Origin: Podocnemis expansa
Lineage: Eukaryota > Chordata > Testudines > Podocnemididae
Assembly: GCA_007922195.1 (NCBI GenBank)
Contig: ML681995.1
Location: forward strand, 14,809,020 to 14,873,019
DNA length: 64,000 nt
Direction: 5' to 3'
Shown here: positions 1-9,958 of the stretch, piece by piece
How the letters are laid out: each line of letters begins with the position of its first letter
Position numbering within the stretch: position 1 is the stretch's first letter
The notes under the pieces: generated by a model
Told to the model about the DNA's origin: nothing
Seen by the model: only the letters and a program-made list of their open reading frames with translations
Databases searched by the model: none
Program-made: the position numbers and the translations under genes

Positions 1-1
1 T

Positions 2-45
<44 letters not shown>

Positions 46-48
46 TCA
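1..48. repeat. (TTCT)n microsatellite
   Basis: The window opens inside a pure TTCT tetranucleotide run of about twelve units; its left border lies outside the window. Confidence 0.97.
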
Positions 49-2390
49 GTTTTGTTGTTGTGTTGGGTCACTTTCAGGTTTTCTTCTCCCATTTTCCTTT
101 GCTTTTCTTTTGAGAAGCTAATTTCTTAAATAAATCACCATTTCAAACTGAAAAATCAAAATATTTGGTTTGAAGTGAAATATTTTGACATGAGAAATCA
201 AAATGTTTTGTTTTGAAATGGCTACAACAAGCCATTTTTACTCTTTAAAAGTCCTTTTCTTTTCAGAGGAAACTATTTGCAAACTTAGAGTCAAATTCTC
301 AAATAGTTTTGTTGACCTGTAAAATGCATTTTTTTGCTCAATCTACTATTTGCTGGGGAAAAAAAATTCCCCAGCTTTACTTGAAATGTCAACAATCTCG
401 ATGTTACTGATGAATGATTATCTCACGTTTCATAAAGAAGAGCTAGAATGAAAAATTCCCAATCCAAATTTGGGGATGTTAGTACCTGAGGTTTTGCTGC
501 TGCCCTTTATAGGGCTACAGTATGAGAATATGGACATTTCCTAAAATCGCATATGCTCACATCTGGGATTTAATTTCAGTTTCTTCTCCAGCAATACACT
601 GTATTGGTTTATAAGTTAAGCTATATAACTAAGTATAATAATAAGTAGTTTTACTAACCATCATTTTTAGATGGTTTTATTATTTCTCTTCCTCAGTAAT
701 TGAATACACACTCCCAAATGTTGTGAAAGGAATAATAGCAATAATTAGGGCTGGGTGAATTTTTTTTTTTTTTTTGACAAATAGTTATTCACTGAAACAT
801 GTGTCTTTAGTTGTTGTGCACAACTGTTCACCAACTCTGGTAGATTTTGCCAAATATGTTTGGCCAAAACAAAGGAGAAACAATTAAAAAAAAAAAGAAA
901 AAAAAGCTAAAACATTTTGTTTAGATATTTAAGTAAATACATTTAAGAAAAAAAGTGAATAGAAACATTGTTCTACCCTTACCTGAAACATATTTTGGGT
1001 TTGCTTTCTTTTAACTTTCATTTTTAGAAAGCAAAACTAAAAAGATGTTATTTCAGGTTGGTCTGAACGATTTCTTTTAAATTTTCAGTTCAACTGTCAA
1101 AACAAAAAATCAATAGTAAATTATTTTTTCCAAGTGTCATCATCATCATTATAATGGCTAATAACATAGCTGATATGTATAATAAAGTGTGCCAAGGAGC
1201 TCCAGATTTAAGATGTAGCCCTGCGTACAACACATTCAAACATGCAGCCCTGACTGAGCAGGAGTGCAAGAAGCACTTGTCAGCATACAAACCTTTCCAA
1301 AATCAAGAAAAGGTTCTTGTATATCCAGGAAAGTGCTTCCAGATTTGAAAAATAGCAGTTGGTAAATTGGATGATATATGCAAGTCTATTAGTGAGCATT
1401 TAGTAAGTCAAAGCCACTGTCACTTGTTTTACCTTTAAACAGAATTTGCGATAGCTTAATAAATATCTAACATTGTTTCATTGCACAGCTATTAAGACAA
1501 ATCAGTCATTTCTATCTTGACAAAATAGAAGGCTTCCTTCAGTCCCTCTCAAACAATCATTTAAGCCTTCAACATATGACATTAAGTCTGCCTGTTGTGC
1601 AAGATGAGTGATTTTTTTTAAAGCATATGGGAATGTGCAAGAGGGGAAAACATACATACTTCTTGAATGTGCAGTTCACTTAGCACAGCTGTGAATTCTT
1701 TTGTGATTTTTCATTGTCCACTGTAAGCAAACCTTTCATGGCTTTCATTGGATGCACATTAAAATATGCAAGGGAATGTGACAGTTGGGTTATTTTAGTA
1801 GTTTAAACAGGTTCTGGTGGTATTGGATGAGTTTTATGTTTGCTTTTAGTAATCCAGGCAAATTGAATGTACTGTCAGCTAATGACAAGGTTGGCATATT
1901 ACAGAACTCAAGTGGCTTTATCTTATTTTACTTTCTTTCTCTCTTAGTTTCTTTCTTCATTTATTATTTCATGTGTCTCTCTTTGGCTCAGTGGAGAGGC
2001 ATGTGGAACTTTAAGTCTTTGGGTGTGAACACTTAAACCAGCAACAAGCTGCAGCACCAGATGCTCTTACTGGATTTACATTTGGAGTGCTTGGTCGCTG
2101 CTTGTCAAAAGATCATCTGCCGTTCAAGTTTAGGGTCCAATCTTGAACTACTGAAGTCAATGAGAATTTTCCCATTGACTTTAATGGGAGCAGAATTAGG
2201 CCTTTACGCATAATAATATTGCTAATTTTTTCAAAGAAAGGGAAGTAACTAGAATATTGATATGAGCTCATAAATATATTATCACTCTTTCTATTGCACT
2301 AGTGTCAAGAGGCACTGTCTGAAATAAGATCCTCTTTAACCCACACGTATATCGAGTGGACTGACCTGTTCATGCACTAAGGTGAAGTCT
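49..2390. other. AT-rich DNA without a recognised gene
   Basis: No coding region is supported. Short A and T runs occur near 762-776 and 887-905. At about 2132-2212 there is a small fragment with the motif cattgactttaatggga, which resembles an old dispersed repeat; similar short fragments sit near 34750-34790 and 46205-46240. Open frames here are 60-85 codons long and look like chance. Confidence 0.6.
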
Positions 2391-2391
2391 G

Positions 2392-2545
2392 TGTCCTGAA
2401 TTCCTTATAAAGGAAGCATTAGTATCCCCAGTTCATAGATGGCAAATGAGACAGAGAAAAGGTGAGCTGCGTAGGGTCACACAGGAAAACCAGAGCTGTG
2501 GTAAGAACTGAACACAGATCTCAGGAGTCCTAAACCAGGTCCTTA
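2392..2545 (-). repeat. MIR/CORE-SINE-like fossil, antisense
   Basis: The order ccccagttcatagatg, then gagacagagaaaaggtgagctg, then gggtcacacagg and a final cccaggtct-like block matches the antisense layout of MIR elements (counterparts of attttacagatgaggaaactgagg and aaggtcacacagc). It is diverged and has no clear duplication. Confidence 0.6.
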
Positions 2546-3116
2546 ATATAAGACTGTCCTCCTGCTCTACAAAGAGCATCCATTGCTCACTTTGTCCAAG
2601 TGTAAAGGAGCACTTATACAAAAGCCTTATTGACTGAAACAGAAAGACCTTATGGATGAGATAGCATTTGTACAGATAGCAACATGACTTTGAGACTGCT
2701 TCTTACTATCACTACAGATTGGGCTAATTTGACATGTTCTAGTGAGCTCCATTGGTCACATGGGCTATGTCTACACCAGGAAGCTTATTTCAGACATGCT
2801 TAGTCTGAACTAAGAAGTGACTGGTTCGTTAGAACTAACCACAGCATTTTTAGGTCAAACTATTAGTGTTTTTAGTTGGAACTAACTTTTTAATTTGAAC
2901 TAAAAAAACATGCCTTGTTTGAACTAAAAGTTAGTTCAAACTAAAAAACGTGGCTAGTTCGAACTAACTATTTAGTTCAGATTTATTTAGTTTGAACTAG
3001 CACGGTTATACCGTGCTAGTTTGAACTAAAGTTCTAAGTAAGTTTGAACTAAATGCTTATTTCAAACTTACTGTTTGAACTAAATAGTTCAAACTAAACT
3101 TTGCCTAGCTCAAACT

Positions 3117-3626
3117 TGTTATGAGATTTGTATGAGACCACAAACTTGTGAGCATAAGTGACTCCATCTTAGCACTGTTCCCTTAATATTATGTTAACCT
3201 CTAGCCTGACTAACAAAAGTATAGAGCCCCTCATATCCTTGAGCAGTCTATAAGCAAGAGATTAGGGAAACTGCACCAGTCTCGAGGTCACCTATTAATC
3301 AACAATTTATCTTGTTTATTACATTCCCAGGCTCCGAGGAGCCAGCCTGACCTTCTTTACTAATTCTCCTATCTTATATGAATATGTATGAAAACAATCC
3401 CTATATGGTACTAATAAATGTATTAATCTTGTTTACATTGAATATATTAACCATTTTTAGATTTCCTTGAATTAAGTTGTTGTACCTGGGTATAAAACCC
3501 TTTTAGCACCGGTCCTTTGGGGCCGGCCGCACTCAGTAGCTCTGAGTGTCAATAAACTTGTGATTCTTCCTCCTGTTGTCCGGCTCCATCATTGACCAGA
3601 GCAGAGAACGAGCTTTTCTCTCGACA
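3117..3626 (+). repeat. 5' LTR of the ERV
   Basis: The LTR starts TGTTATGAG and ends TCTCGACA, giving TG...CA termini. It carries a TATA box (3491) and an AATAAA signal (3551) in the order expected for U3, R and U5. The left border is set by the AACT target duplication. Confidence 0.87.
3491..3556 (+). promoter_or_regulatory. LTR core promoter and polyadenylation signal
   Basis: TATAAAA lies at 3491-3497 and AATAAA at 3551-3556, about 55 bases apart, as in many retroviral LTRs. The same pair is preserved in the 3' LTR at 4390-4396 and 4450-4455. Present activity is unknown. Confidence 0.75.
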
Positions 3627-3630
3627 GATT

Positions 3631-3648
3631 TGGCGACTCCCCGGGACC
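3631..3648 (+). promoter_or_regulatory. ERV primer-binding site, tRNA-Arg-like
   Basis: Four bases after the LTR end the sequence reads TGGCGACTCCCCGGGACC. TGG complements the CCA end of a tRNA, and TGGCGACTC...GGGA resembles the complement of vertebrate tRNA-Arg 3' ends. Mismatches in the middle leave the tRNA assignment tentative. Confidence 0.65.
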
Positions 3649-3982
3649 CTCTGCTTGCCAACACCACCCCATGGGCCAGTGAATCATCTCAAGCCGGCAC
3701 TTTGGACCGTTTGGGTCCTCCCTGAGAGGCGCCTTCCTGAACCTTGGGGTGAGTGCGGCTGTAAAGTGGTCAGGGTTTTAACACCCACAACAGGATGGAT
3801 TATCATCTCTTTGGGCCCTCCCCCACGCTGCAAATTTGCGAAGAATAGACAGTGTTTGTGAGTACTCTGATAAGCCTCCTCGAGGAGCGGGACTGCAGGT
3901 GAGTCTTGGGGTCTTGGAACGTCATTAGGACGTCCCCGGTAAATAATAAACCAAGGGACACCAGTGTCATAACAGGGTAGGA
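3649..3982 (+). other. ERV leader with splice-donor-like sites
   Basis: This untranslated leader lies between the primer-binding site and the gag-like start. Donor-like strings occur at about 3747 (ggggtgagtg) and 3897 (caggtgagtc). No long frame supports coding here; the 89-codon frame beginning at 3592 starts inside the LTR and looks incidental. Confidence 0.5.
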
Positions 3983-4036
3983 ATGGGAACCAGCGGGAGT
4001 AAGATCCCAGGGGCTAAATTGTGGCTCTATGAATAA
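3983..4036 (+). pseudogene. Remnant of a gag N-terminus
   Basis: An ATG at 3983 opens an 18-codon frame beginning Met-Gly-Thr-Ser-Gly-Ser-Lys and stopping at TAA 4034-4036. Gly at position 2 followed by small and basic residues is the usual N-myristoylation signature of retroviral Gag matrix proteins, and the position after the leader is right for gag. The downstream 250 bases are frame-broken and run into the 3' LTR, so no capsid, nucleocapsid or pol domain can be seen. The call rests on position and this short motif only. Confidence 0.4.
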
Positions 4037-4284
4037 TGGAAGATACAGCAACAAAGTACACCATAAAAGGTACCGCATGCTTAAAAAGAGTCTGAAAATA
4101 GTGTCCCAAGAAACTATGAGTCCAACTGTGGGTCTTCGCGAAGTTTGAGAGGTGGCACATTAGGTGGTGCTGCAAGTGATGATGATGGGCTGTGGTCAAC
4201 CACAGCAGGCTTCAGGTAGGTGTGGTGAATCCACGCAGAGCGTTCAGCTACTTTCACCGCAGTATGGCTGGTAAGCAGAACTTG

Positions 4285-4525
4285 GTATGAAAACTATCCC
4301 TATATGGTACTAATAAATGTATTAATCTTGTTTACATTGAATATATTAACCATTTTTAGATTTCCTTGAATTAAGTTGTTGTACCTGGGTATAAAACCCT
4401 TTTAGCACCGGTCCTTCGGGGCCGGCCGCACTCAGTAGCTCTGAGTGTCAATAAACTTGTGATTCTTCCTCCTGTTGTCCGGCTCCATCATTGACCAGAG
4501 CAGAGAACGAGCTTTTCTATCGACA
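4285..4525 (+). repeat. Truncated 3' LTR of the ERV
   Basis: It matches 5' LTR positions 3386-3626 with three substitutions and no indel. The first ~270 bp of the LTR are missing. It ends TATCGACA immediately before the right AACT duplication. Confidence 0.88.
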
Positions 4526-4547
4526 AACTAAAACATTTTTTAGTTCG

Positions 4548-4870
4548 AAATAGGCAGGGCCATACCTGGGGGGTGCGGGGCCCCAGACTCATTGGCCACT
4601 GCAGGTCCCCCCTCCCACCCTCACCACCCCCCTGCACTGAGGGGTGTGGTTGATTGGCCTAGGGGTCGGGCTCTGCTCTCCCACCCCGCCTCTGGGCTGG
4701 CCCTCCCCACCCCACTCGGAGCAGCTCTCTGCTGGCCGGACAACTGTCTTCTGGCTAGTTAGGGACTGCAGCTGCCAGCTGTGTGCAGCCAGCCCCTGTT
4801 CCAGTCTATTTTTAGGGGGCCCTGGAACGCAGCATTCTGGAACATGCCCCTATTTTATATATAAAGAGAG
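4548..4870. mobile_element. GC-rich hAT-like element fragment
   Basis: It begins cagggccatacctgggg and contains ctatttttaggggg followed by ccctggaacgcagcattctgg, the same pieces as the hAT MITE at 24689-25308. No matching right terminus or 8-bp duplication was found, so it is probably truncated. The 101-codon frame at 4644 is a by-product of GC richness. Confidence 0.5.
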
Positions 4871-5060
4871 AAAATGTTTTAAAGTTGATATCCCACTTCC
4901 TTTCCTTACCCAAGTAATCATCCTGATTTCTATGAGGCAACTGCCATGAGTGAAGTGAGGAGGTAAGGGCCAGCAAAGAAGACTGAAATCACTTATTTAC
5001 CTCAGAAGAGGCACAGCTAAGGAAATCGTAGCCTTTAGTTCTCTACACCATTCCTCTGCC

Positions 5061-5617
5061 CAGAGGTGGTGCAGGGGCGGGGAGAGACCTGGGGCACGGG
5101 CCCAGCCCCAGCCCCAGCCCCCAGCGGGCAGGCCCCACCCCCAGCCGGAAGGCCCTGCCCCCTGGCCAGGGATAGGGCCAGGGGAGGCTGCGCTGCCGCG
5201 GGTGGGTAGGCTGCGGTGTGGCCCAACCAGAAATGGCTGCTGGAGGCTGGGACTGCGGCTGCTCGCAGCCAGGCCCTGGATCCCCGGCATGGGATCCAGA
5301 GCTTGGCCGCAGCGGCCCCGTCCCCAGCCGGGGATCGGGGGCCTGGCCACCTGCGGCAGCGGGCCCGGCCTCCAGCAGCCACTTCTGGCCCAGCCCCGCT
5401 GCAGCCTAGCTGCCCGCGGCCTCCCCCTGGCCCTATCCCTTGCCAGGGGCGAGGCTTGCCGGGCCCTGGATCCTGGGCCGGGGCCGGGGCAGCCGCGGCC
5501 GCAGCCAGCCAGGGAGCGGGCCCCAAATCCCCAGCCTGATTGGGCCGGAGATCCTGGGCACTGGCGTTGGGACACGGGGCACATGCCCTGGCATGCCCAG
5601 TGCCAGTGATGCCCCTG
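5061..5617 (-). mobile_element. GC-rich hAT-type MITE
   Basis: The ends are cagaggtggtgcaggggc and ...gccagtgatgcccctg, the CAGGGGC-type inverted terminus shared with the elements at 6278 and 48799. An 8-bp duplication with one mismatch flanks it (cctctgcc at 5053-5060, gctctgcc at 5618-5625). The interior is built of loosely repeated GC-rich blocks such as ccccagccggggatc and ggcctggccac. It lies opposite in orientation to 6278-6945. The several long open frames on both strands follow from scarce stop codons and are not genes. Confidence 0.82.
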
Positions 5618-5625
5618 GCTCTGCC

Positions 5626-6034
5626 TTGACTCAAAGAATTTGCTTCTGAGAACAAGATAGTTGTGTGTCCTGGACCTTTTTTGGTTGAGTTAACCAAGAG
5701 CACTGACAATTAATGGAAACAGTTATGGTGATTTGCTTGAGACAGATACTTCTCCACTAAGAATCAGACTAAGACCAACAGCTCAGTAAACACACTGGAA
5801 CAAATAGAAATCAGCTGATGGCTACTAACCAGACAAGACTGGAGCTGCTGACCTAGATGTGAATTCTCTGACTCTCCCAATGTATCATTCAGTGCCTGAG
5901 CAGAAAAAGCATTCCAGTGCACTTTTAGATAGTGTTTCTCAAGAACTGATAGCTTCTTCTGTGTGTATATATCTTCGTGTACATAAAGCCAAGTGCATGT
6001 GCATGTGTGTGCATATATATAAGAATTGGCATAC
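5626..6034. other. No gene recognised
   Basis: About 400 bp of moderately AT-rich sequence with no supported coding or repeat assignment. Short TATA- and TGTG-rich stretches occur at 5965-6020. Confidence 0.55.
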
Positions 6035-6250
6035 TAATATAAGAACATAAGAATGGCCATAATGGATCAGACCAATGGTTCATCTAGCCCAGTATTTTAT
6101 TTTTAATGCTAGGTGCTTCAAAAGGAATGAGAAGAACAGATAATGATCAAGTGATCCATGCTGTTGCCTGTTTCCAGCTTCTGGCAAACAGCAATCCCTA
6201 CACATCTAGGTAATAGCCATTGATGGTCTTCAAAGCTTCCTGTGGAGAGG

Positions 6251-7420
6251 AAAATAAAAAACAAGGAGCCTTGAGGCCAGGGGCGTCACTGGCGCTGGGC
6301 ACCCCAGGGCACGTGCCCCGAGTCCGAGCTTCAGTGCCCCAGATCTCCAGCCCAATTGGTCCAGGGATCTGGAGCCCAGCCAGCTGCCCGCGGCCGCAGT
6401 GGCCCCGGCCCCGGCCCCAGCCCCAGCCGGGGACCCAGGGCCTGGCTGGCCACCCGGCCGGCCTCGCCCCCTGGCCAGGCATAGGGCCAGGCGGGGCCGC
6501 GCTGGTGTGGGTGGCTAGGCCGTGGCTGGGCTGGGCCAGAAGCGGCCACAGGAGGCCGGGCCCTGCGCCATGGTGGCCACGGGTGGCCAGGCCCCTGGAT
6601 CCCTGGCTGGGGATGGGGCCACTGCGGTTGTGGGTGGCCAGACCCTGGACTCCCAGCCAGCTGCCTGCAGCCGCGGCGTCCCCATCCCCTGCCGAGAATC
6701 CAGGGCTTGGCCACCCATGGCCATGGCAGCCCCATCCCCAGCCAGGGATCGGGGGCTTGGCTGCCTGTGGGTTCAGGCACAGGCCCGGCCTCCTGCGGCC
6801 GCTTCTGGCTGGGCTGTGCTGCGGTCTAGCCGCCCATGGCGGTGTGGCCCCGCCTGGCCCTATCCCTGGCCAGGGGGAGGGGCCTGGCTGGGGGCGGGGC
6901 CTGGGCCCAGGCCCCAGGTCCCTCCCCACCCCAGCTATGCCCCTGCTTGTGGCACTGAAAGACTAACAGATTTATTTATAGCATGAGCTTTCATGGGAGA
7001 AAATCCCACTTCGTCAGATGCTTTGAAGATGGGGGAATTTACGGAATGGGATGAAAATAAATGCAGAGGAATGTAAGACATGGGATCAGGTCATACTACA
7101 ACAGCAAATCAGAGCATTTGTAATGATTCAAACTCTAAGAAACAGCACACAGAGGGAGGGTGAAGTCAAATTTCCTGTTATAATGTGAAAAGAATCCATA
7201 GTCACGATTCAGCCCTGCTTTGACACAATCTAATCTGCATATTAGTTGAATTTCAGCTGTTTGTCTTTGAAGTCTTGACGTCCCATTGATTTTCCCCACT
7301 GACAAAGTGGGATTTTCTCCTATGAAAGCTCATGTGATAAATAAATCTGTTAGTATTTAAGTGACACAAGACTCCTTGCTTTTTTTGCCTTACTAGACTA
7401 ACACGGTTGCCCCTTTGGAA
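6251..7420. mobile_element. Penelope-like element with inverted 3' ends, split by a hAT MITE
   Basis: An 11-bp perfect duplication CTGTGGAGAGG flanks the element (6240-6250 and 7421-7431). The left arm (6251-7290, minus the MITE) reads antisense: acaaggagcc..., aagactaacagatttattt, cccacttcgtcagatgc, then the region matching the end of the endonuclease gene in the copy at 62357 (gtctttgaagtcttgacgtccca). The right arm (about 7297-7420) repeats the 3' end in the opposite direction and finishes ttgcccctttggaa. The element is therefore a head-to-head inverted structure. The MITE at 6278-6945 lies in the left arm. Confidence 0.88.
6278..6945 (+). mobile_element. GC-rich hAT-type MITE inside a PLE
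   Basis: Termini are caggggcgtcactggcgctg and ...ccagctatgcccctg. The flanking octamers are cttgaggc (6270-6277) and cttgtggc (6946-6953), one mismatch. Removing the element restores the PLE string ggagcc-ttgtggcactgaaagac. The interior has repeated blocks such as cccatccccagccaggg and ggggcctgg. Frames of up to 248 codons on both strands are compositional. Confidence 0.87.
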
Positions 7421-8283
7421 CTGTGGAGAGGAGTTACATGGGTTGGCTATGTGAAAAATGAGTTCCTTTTGTTCATTTTAAACCTGCTGCCTATTGCTTT
7501 CATCTGGTGAACCATAGTTCTTGTGTTAAGAGATGCAGTAAATAAAACTTCCTTATTTACTCCTCTATACCAGTCATTATTTTACAGAACTCTATCATAT
7601 CCCCATGTAGTCATCTCTTTGCCAAGCTGAAAAATTCCAGTTGTATTAGTCTCTTCTCACCTCTAATCATTTTTGTTGCCTTTTTCTGTACCTTTTCCAA
7701 TTCTGAAATATTTGAGAGGGAATAACCAGACCTGCATGTAAAAATCAATATGTGAATGTACCATGGATTTATAAAGAGGCAATATGATATTTTCTGTCTT
7801 ATTTTCCATCCCTTACCTAATGATTCCAAACATTCTGTTAGTTTGTTTGACTGCCACTGAATATGGAGTGGATGTTTTCAGAGAACTAGCTACAATCACC
7901 ACACAATCTTTCTTGACTGGTAACAACTAATTTACATCCCGTCATTTTATATGAATAGTGGAATTATTTTTTTCCATAGTGCATTGCTTTGTATTTATCA
8001 GCAATGAATTTTATCTGCCATTTTGCTGCCCAGAGACCCTGTCTTGTGAGAACCCTTCATAACTCTTCAAAGTCTGCTTTGGATTTAATTATCTTGAGTT
8101 GTTTTCCGTCATTTAGAAATTATGCCACCCAACTGCTTATCCCTTTCTCCAGATCGTTTATGAATATTTGAACATTACTGATATCAGTACAGACTGTTGG
8201 GAGACACTATAATTTACCTCTCTCCATGTGGAGGATTCACCATTTTTTCCTACTTCTGTTTCCTATCTTTTAACCAGTTATTA

Positions 8284-8553
8284 TATATGTTGGGGTTGGG
8301 AAGGAATTTCCCCCCAGGGCAGATTGGCAAAGGTGCTGGGGGTTTTCCCACCATCCTCTGTAGCATGGGGCATGGCTCAATTACTGGTGGATTCTCTGTA
8401 CTCTGAAGTCTTTAAATCATGATTTGAAGACTTTAATAACTTAGTCATCAGTTAAATATTTATTGCACAGCAGTGTGTGGATAAGGTTTTGTGGTGTGCA
8501 TTGAGCAGGAGGTCAGATTACATGATCATATTGGTCCCTTCTGACTTTAGAAT
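8284..8553 (+). mobile_element. CR1-family 3' untranslated tail, sense
   Basis: The series gttgggaaggaatttcccc, gcatggggcatggctcaatt, aggaggtcagattacatgatc and ttggtcccttctgac matches the 3' end of a CR1 subfamily ending in the usual ...gtcccttctgaccttaaagt form. It directly abuts the antisense LINE on its left. Confidence 0.72.
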
Positions 8554-8557
8554 ACAT

Positions 8558-8875
8558 GGCTATGTCTACACTAGCAAATTAGTCCAGACTAAGGAGATTT
8601 AATCTGGACTAATTTGATCCCTGTCTAAACTCGGCTTTGCCTTGTTTGAACTAAAATATATTTAGTTCTGACTTAAAAAAAAACAAAAAACCATGGTTAG
8701 TTCGAACTAAAAAGTTCTGGTTAGTTCAAACTACCCCATGGTTGCTTTGAAACTAAATCTGAACTGCTTAGGACACACAGGACATGCTATTTGTCTTTGA
8801 GAGTTTCCCTTATTTTGAATTAACGTTTTCTTATTTCGATTTAAGTTATTTCAGAATAAGGATTTTATTTCAAAA
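8558..8875. mobile_element. Palindrome-rich MITE copy, mixed dialect
   Basis: It begins ggctatgtctacactagc. Words of the agttcgaacta type (8698-8735) are followed by tattttgaattaac, ttatttcgattt and ttatttcaaaa (8811-8872). A degraded terminus may be gacacacaggacatgc near 8772-8787, in which case the last 90 bp belong to another fragment. Confidence 0.55.
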
Positions 8876-8879
8876 GGGA

Positions 8880-9784
8880 AAGTCATGCAGTCTTCAGAGA
8901 TCTCATCGGGAATATTTCAGCGCAGAGTCCATGTGCTCCTCTGGCTGGTTGCATGGCTGGCAGATTACTGGACTTGGCACTGGCTGCTGACCTGAATCTT
9001 TACACTTATTACAGTCTGTTGCATCTTGATTTGGCTTAACAGAGTGCCAGTGGCATACTGTAGAACAACAAGCTAGTGCTTCTTAAGCAGAAAATTGTGG
9101 CACACCACCCCACAAACAGCCAAAGGAAATAAAGAGGGCACTATTTGACCCGAGATGTGGTGTATAACTGTGTGCGTAACAAACAACAGAGCTAGCTGGC
9201 TTAAAACTTCTGTTTCCTGCTACATTTTAAAAGACATACCACGATTCACGTCATGGAGCTATTTCTGAAAGCTTAATTGAAAAGCAAAGCAAATCTATTG
9301 AAATAGCAGTTCTGGAATGGAATATATGTTCAGCTCTTCTGGACAGCCAGAGGGAATTGCCTCAACACCTTTGACTAGTAGGTATTATGTTATTTTCAAA
9401 GCTTCCATAAGTGCATCTAAGCCTCTAAAAGAGTCAAAGTTCCATTTTCAAAAGTGATCACAGGCATCTAATTGCTTGTAGATGTGACCTTAGCCACTGA
9501 AACACTCTTTTCTGGGATATATCAGTCCATCCTTCACCAGGCTAGTAACACTAGGTGCCACACACCTGTCCTTGAAACCTGTTGAATTATTCTCTTGTAC
9601 TAGCCAGACTCTGACATTGGCTGCTCATAGAATTTCCTGATACTCTGCCCCTAAGGATCTGTGCAATCCAGTCTTCCAGTTTTACCTAAACCCACACTCC
9701 TTTAAACTACAGAGCACTTGTGAGTACTTATAGAAAAGCAAAAGGAGGTTAATAAAGATTTAACTAGAAACAAAGGAATGTGGT
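8880..9784. other. No gene recognised
   Basis: Mixed-composition unique sequence. No frame above 70 codons and no recognisable repeat. Confidence 0.55.
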
Positions 9785-9794
9785 GGAAACAAGT

Positions 9795-9948
9795 TCCAAA
9801 GGGGTAACCATGTTAGTCTAGTTCAGCAAAACAAACAAGGATTCTGGTGGCACTTTTAAAGACCAACAAATTCATTCATCTCATGAGCTTTTGTGAAAGA
9901 AAATTCCACTTTGTCAGATGCCTGAAGATGGGGAACTTACAGAACGGG
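9795..9948 (-). mobile_element. Short PLE 3'-end copy, antisense
   Basis: This 154-bp copy runs from tccaaaggggtaaccatgttagtc through cagcaaaacaaacaagg, ctggtggcacttttaaagac and ttccactttgtcagatgcc to cagaacggg. It is flanked by the perfect 10-mer GGAAACAAGT at 9785-9794 and 9949-9958. It shows that a tail of about 150 bp was inserted on its own. Confidence 0.88.
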
Positions 9949-9958
9949 GGAAACAAGT

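Larger units (their letters stand above)
3117..4525 (+). mobile_element. Endogenous retrovirus, internally deleted
   Basis: A 510-bp 5' LTR (3117-3626, TG...CA) and a truncated 3' LTR (4285-4525) flank about 660 bp of internal sequence. The insertion is bounded by the 4-bp direct repeat AACT at 3113-3116 and 4526-4529. A primer-binding site follows the 5' LTR at 3631-3648. The shared 241 bp of the LTRs differ at only three positions (near 3396, 3519 and 3619), about 1.2 percent. The internal part keeps a leader, splice-donor-like sites and a short gag-like start; pol and env are absent. The 4-bp duplication and the leader fit a gammaretrovirus-like element, which is inference. One deletion apparently removed most of the genome together with the first ~270 bp of the 3' LTR. 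Confidence 0.88.
2762..4547. mobile_element. Palindrome-rich MITE, AGTTCGAACT dialect, split by an ERV
   Basis: The left end gggctatgtctacacc matches the ends of the copies at 8558, 18338, 47698 and 59091. The interior (2800-3116) is a succession of short self-complementary words of the form TTAGTTCGAACTAA and variants. The strongest is at 2997-3019: a 10-bp perfect stem CTAGCACGGT around a 3-nt loop. The retrovirus at 3117-4525 interrupts it; words resume at 4526-4547 (aactaaaacattttttagttcgaa). The expected right terminus is missing and a GC-rich element abuts instead. The superfamily is uncertain; other copies suggest 3-bp duplications, as in PIF/Harbinger. Confidence 0.7.
6035..8283 (-). 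mobile_element. Diverged CR1-type LINE, antisense, split by a PLE
   Basis: On the minus strand the order is: RT-end coding remnant (about 7829-7611), a 3' section containing the counterparts of cctgctgcctattgctttcat and cttccttatttact (7560-7430), then, beyond the PLE at 6251-7420, the 3' tail ending at aagaacataagaatggcc (6042-6060). The remnant contains Leu-Glu-Lys-Val-Gln-Lys-Lys-Ala-Thr-Lys-Met-Ile-Arg, the post-palm signature of CR1-clade proteins. The insertion point is exact because the LINE reads continuously from 6250 to 7421 around the duplicated 11-mer. From 7700 to 8283 the sequence matches a dispersed reptilian repeat that I recognise, but no intact frame remains. Further tails of the family are at 18955, 19888 and 33222. 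Confidence 0.75.

Noticed and set aside
3592..3861. 89-codon frame as a possible viral gene
   Set aside because: It begins inside the LTR and runs across the primer-binding site and leader, where no retroviral gene is expected.
4997..5709. Long overlapping frames (up to 224 codons) on both strands
   Set aside because: They cover a GC-rich hAT MITE with clear termini; frames exist in several phases on both strands, Pro/Gly/Ala/Arg-rich without domains, as expected from few stop codons.
6198..6986. Frames of 243 and 248 codons on opposite strands
   Set aside because: They span the MITE at 6278-6945 and run into PLE or LINE sequence at their ends; composition explains them.
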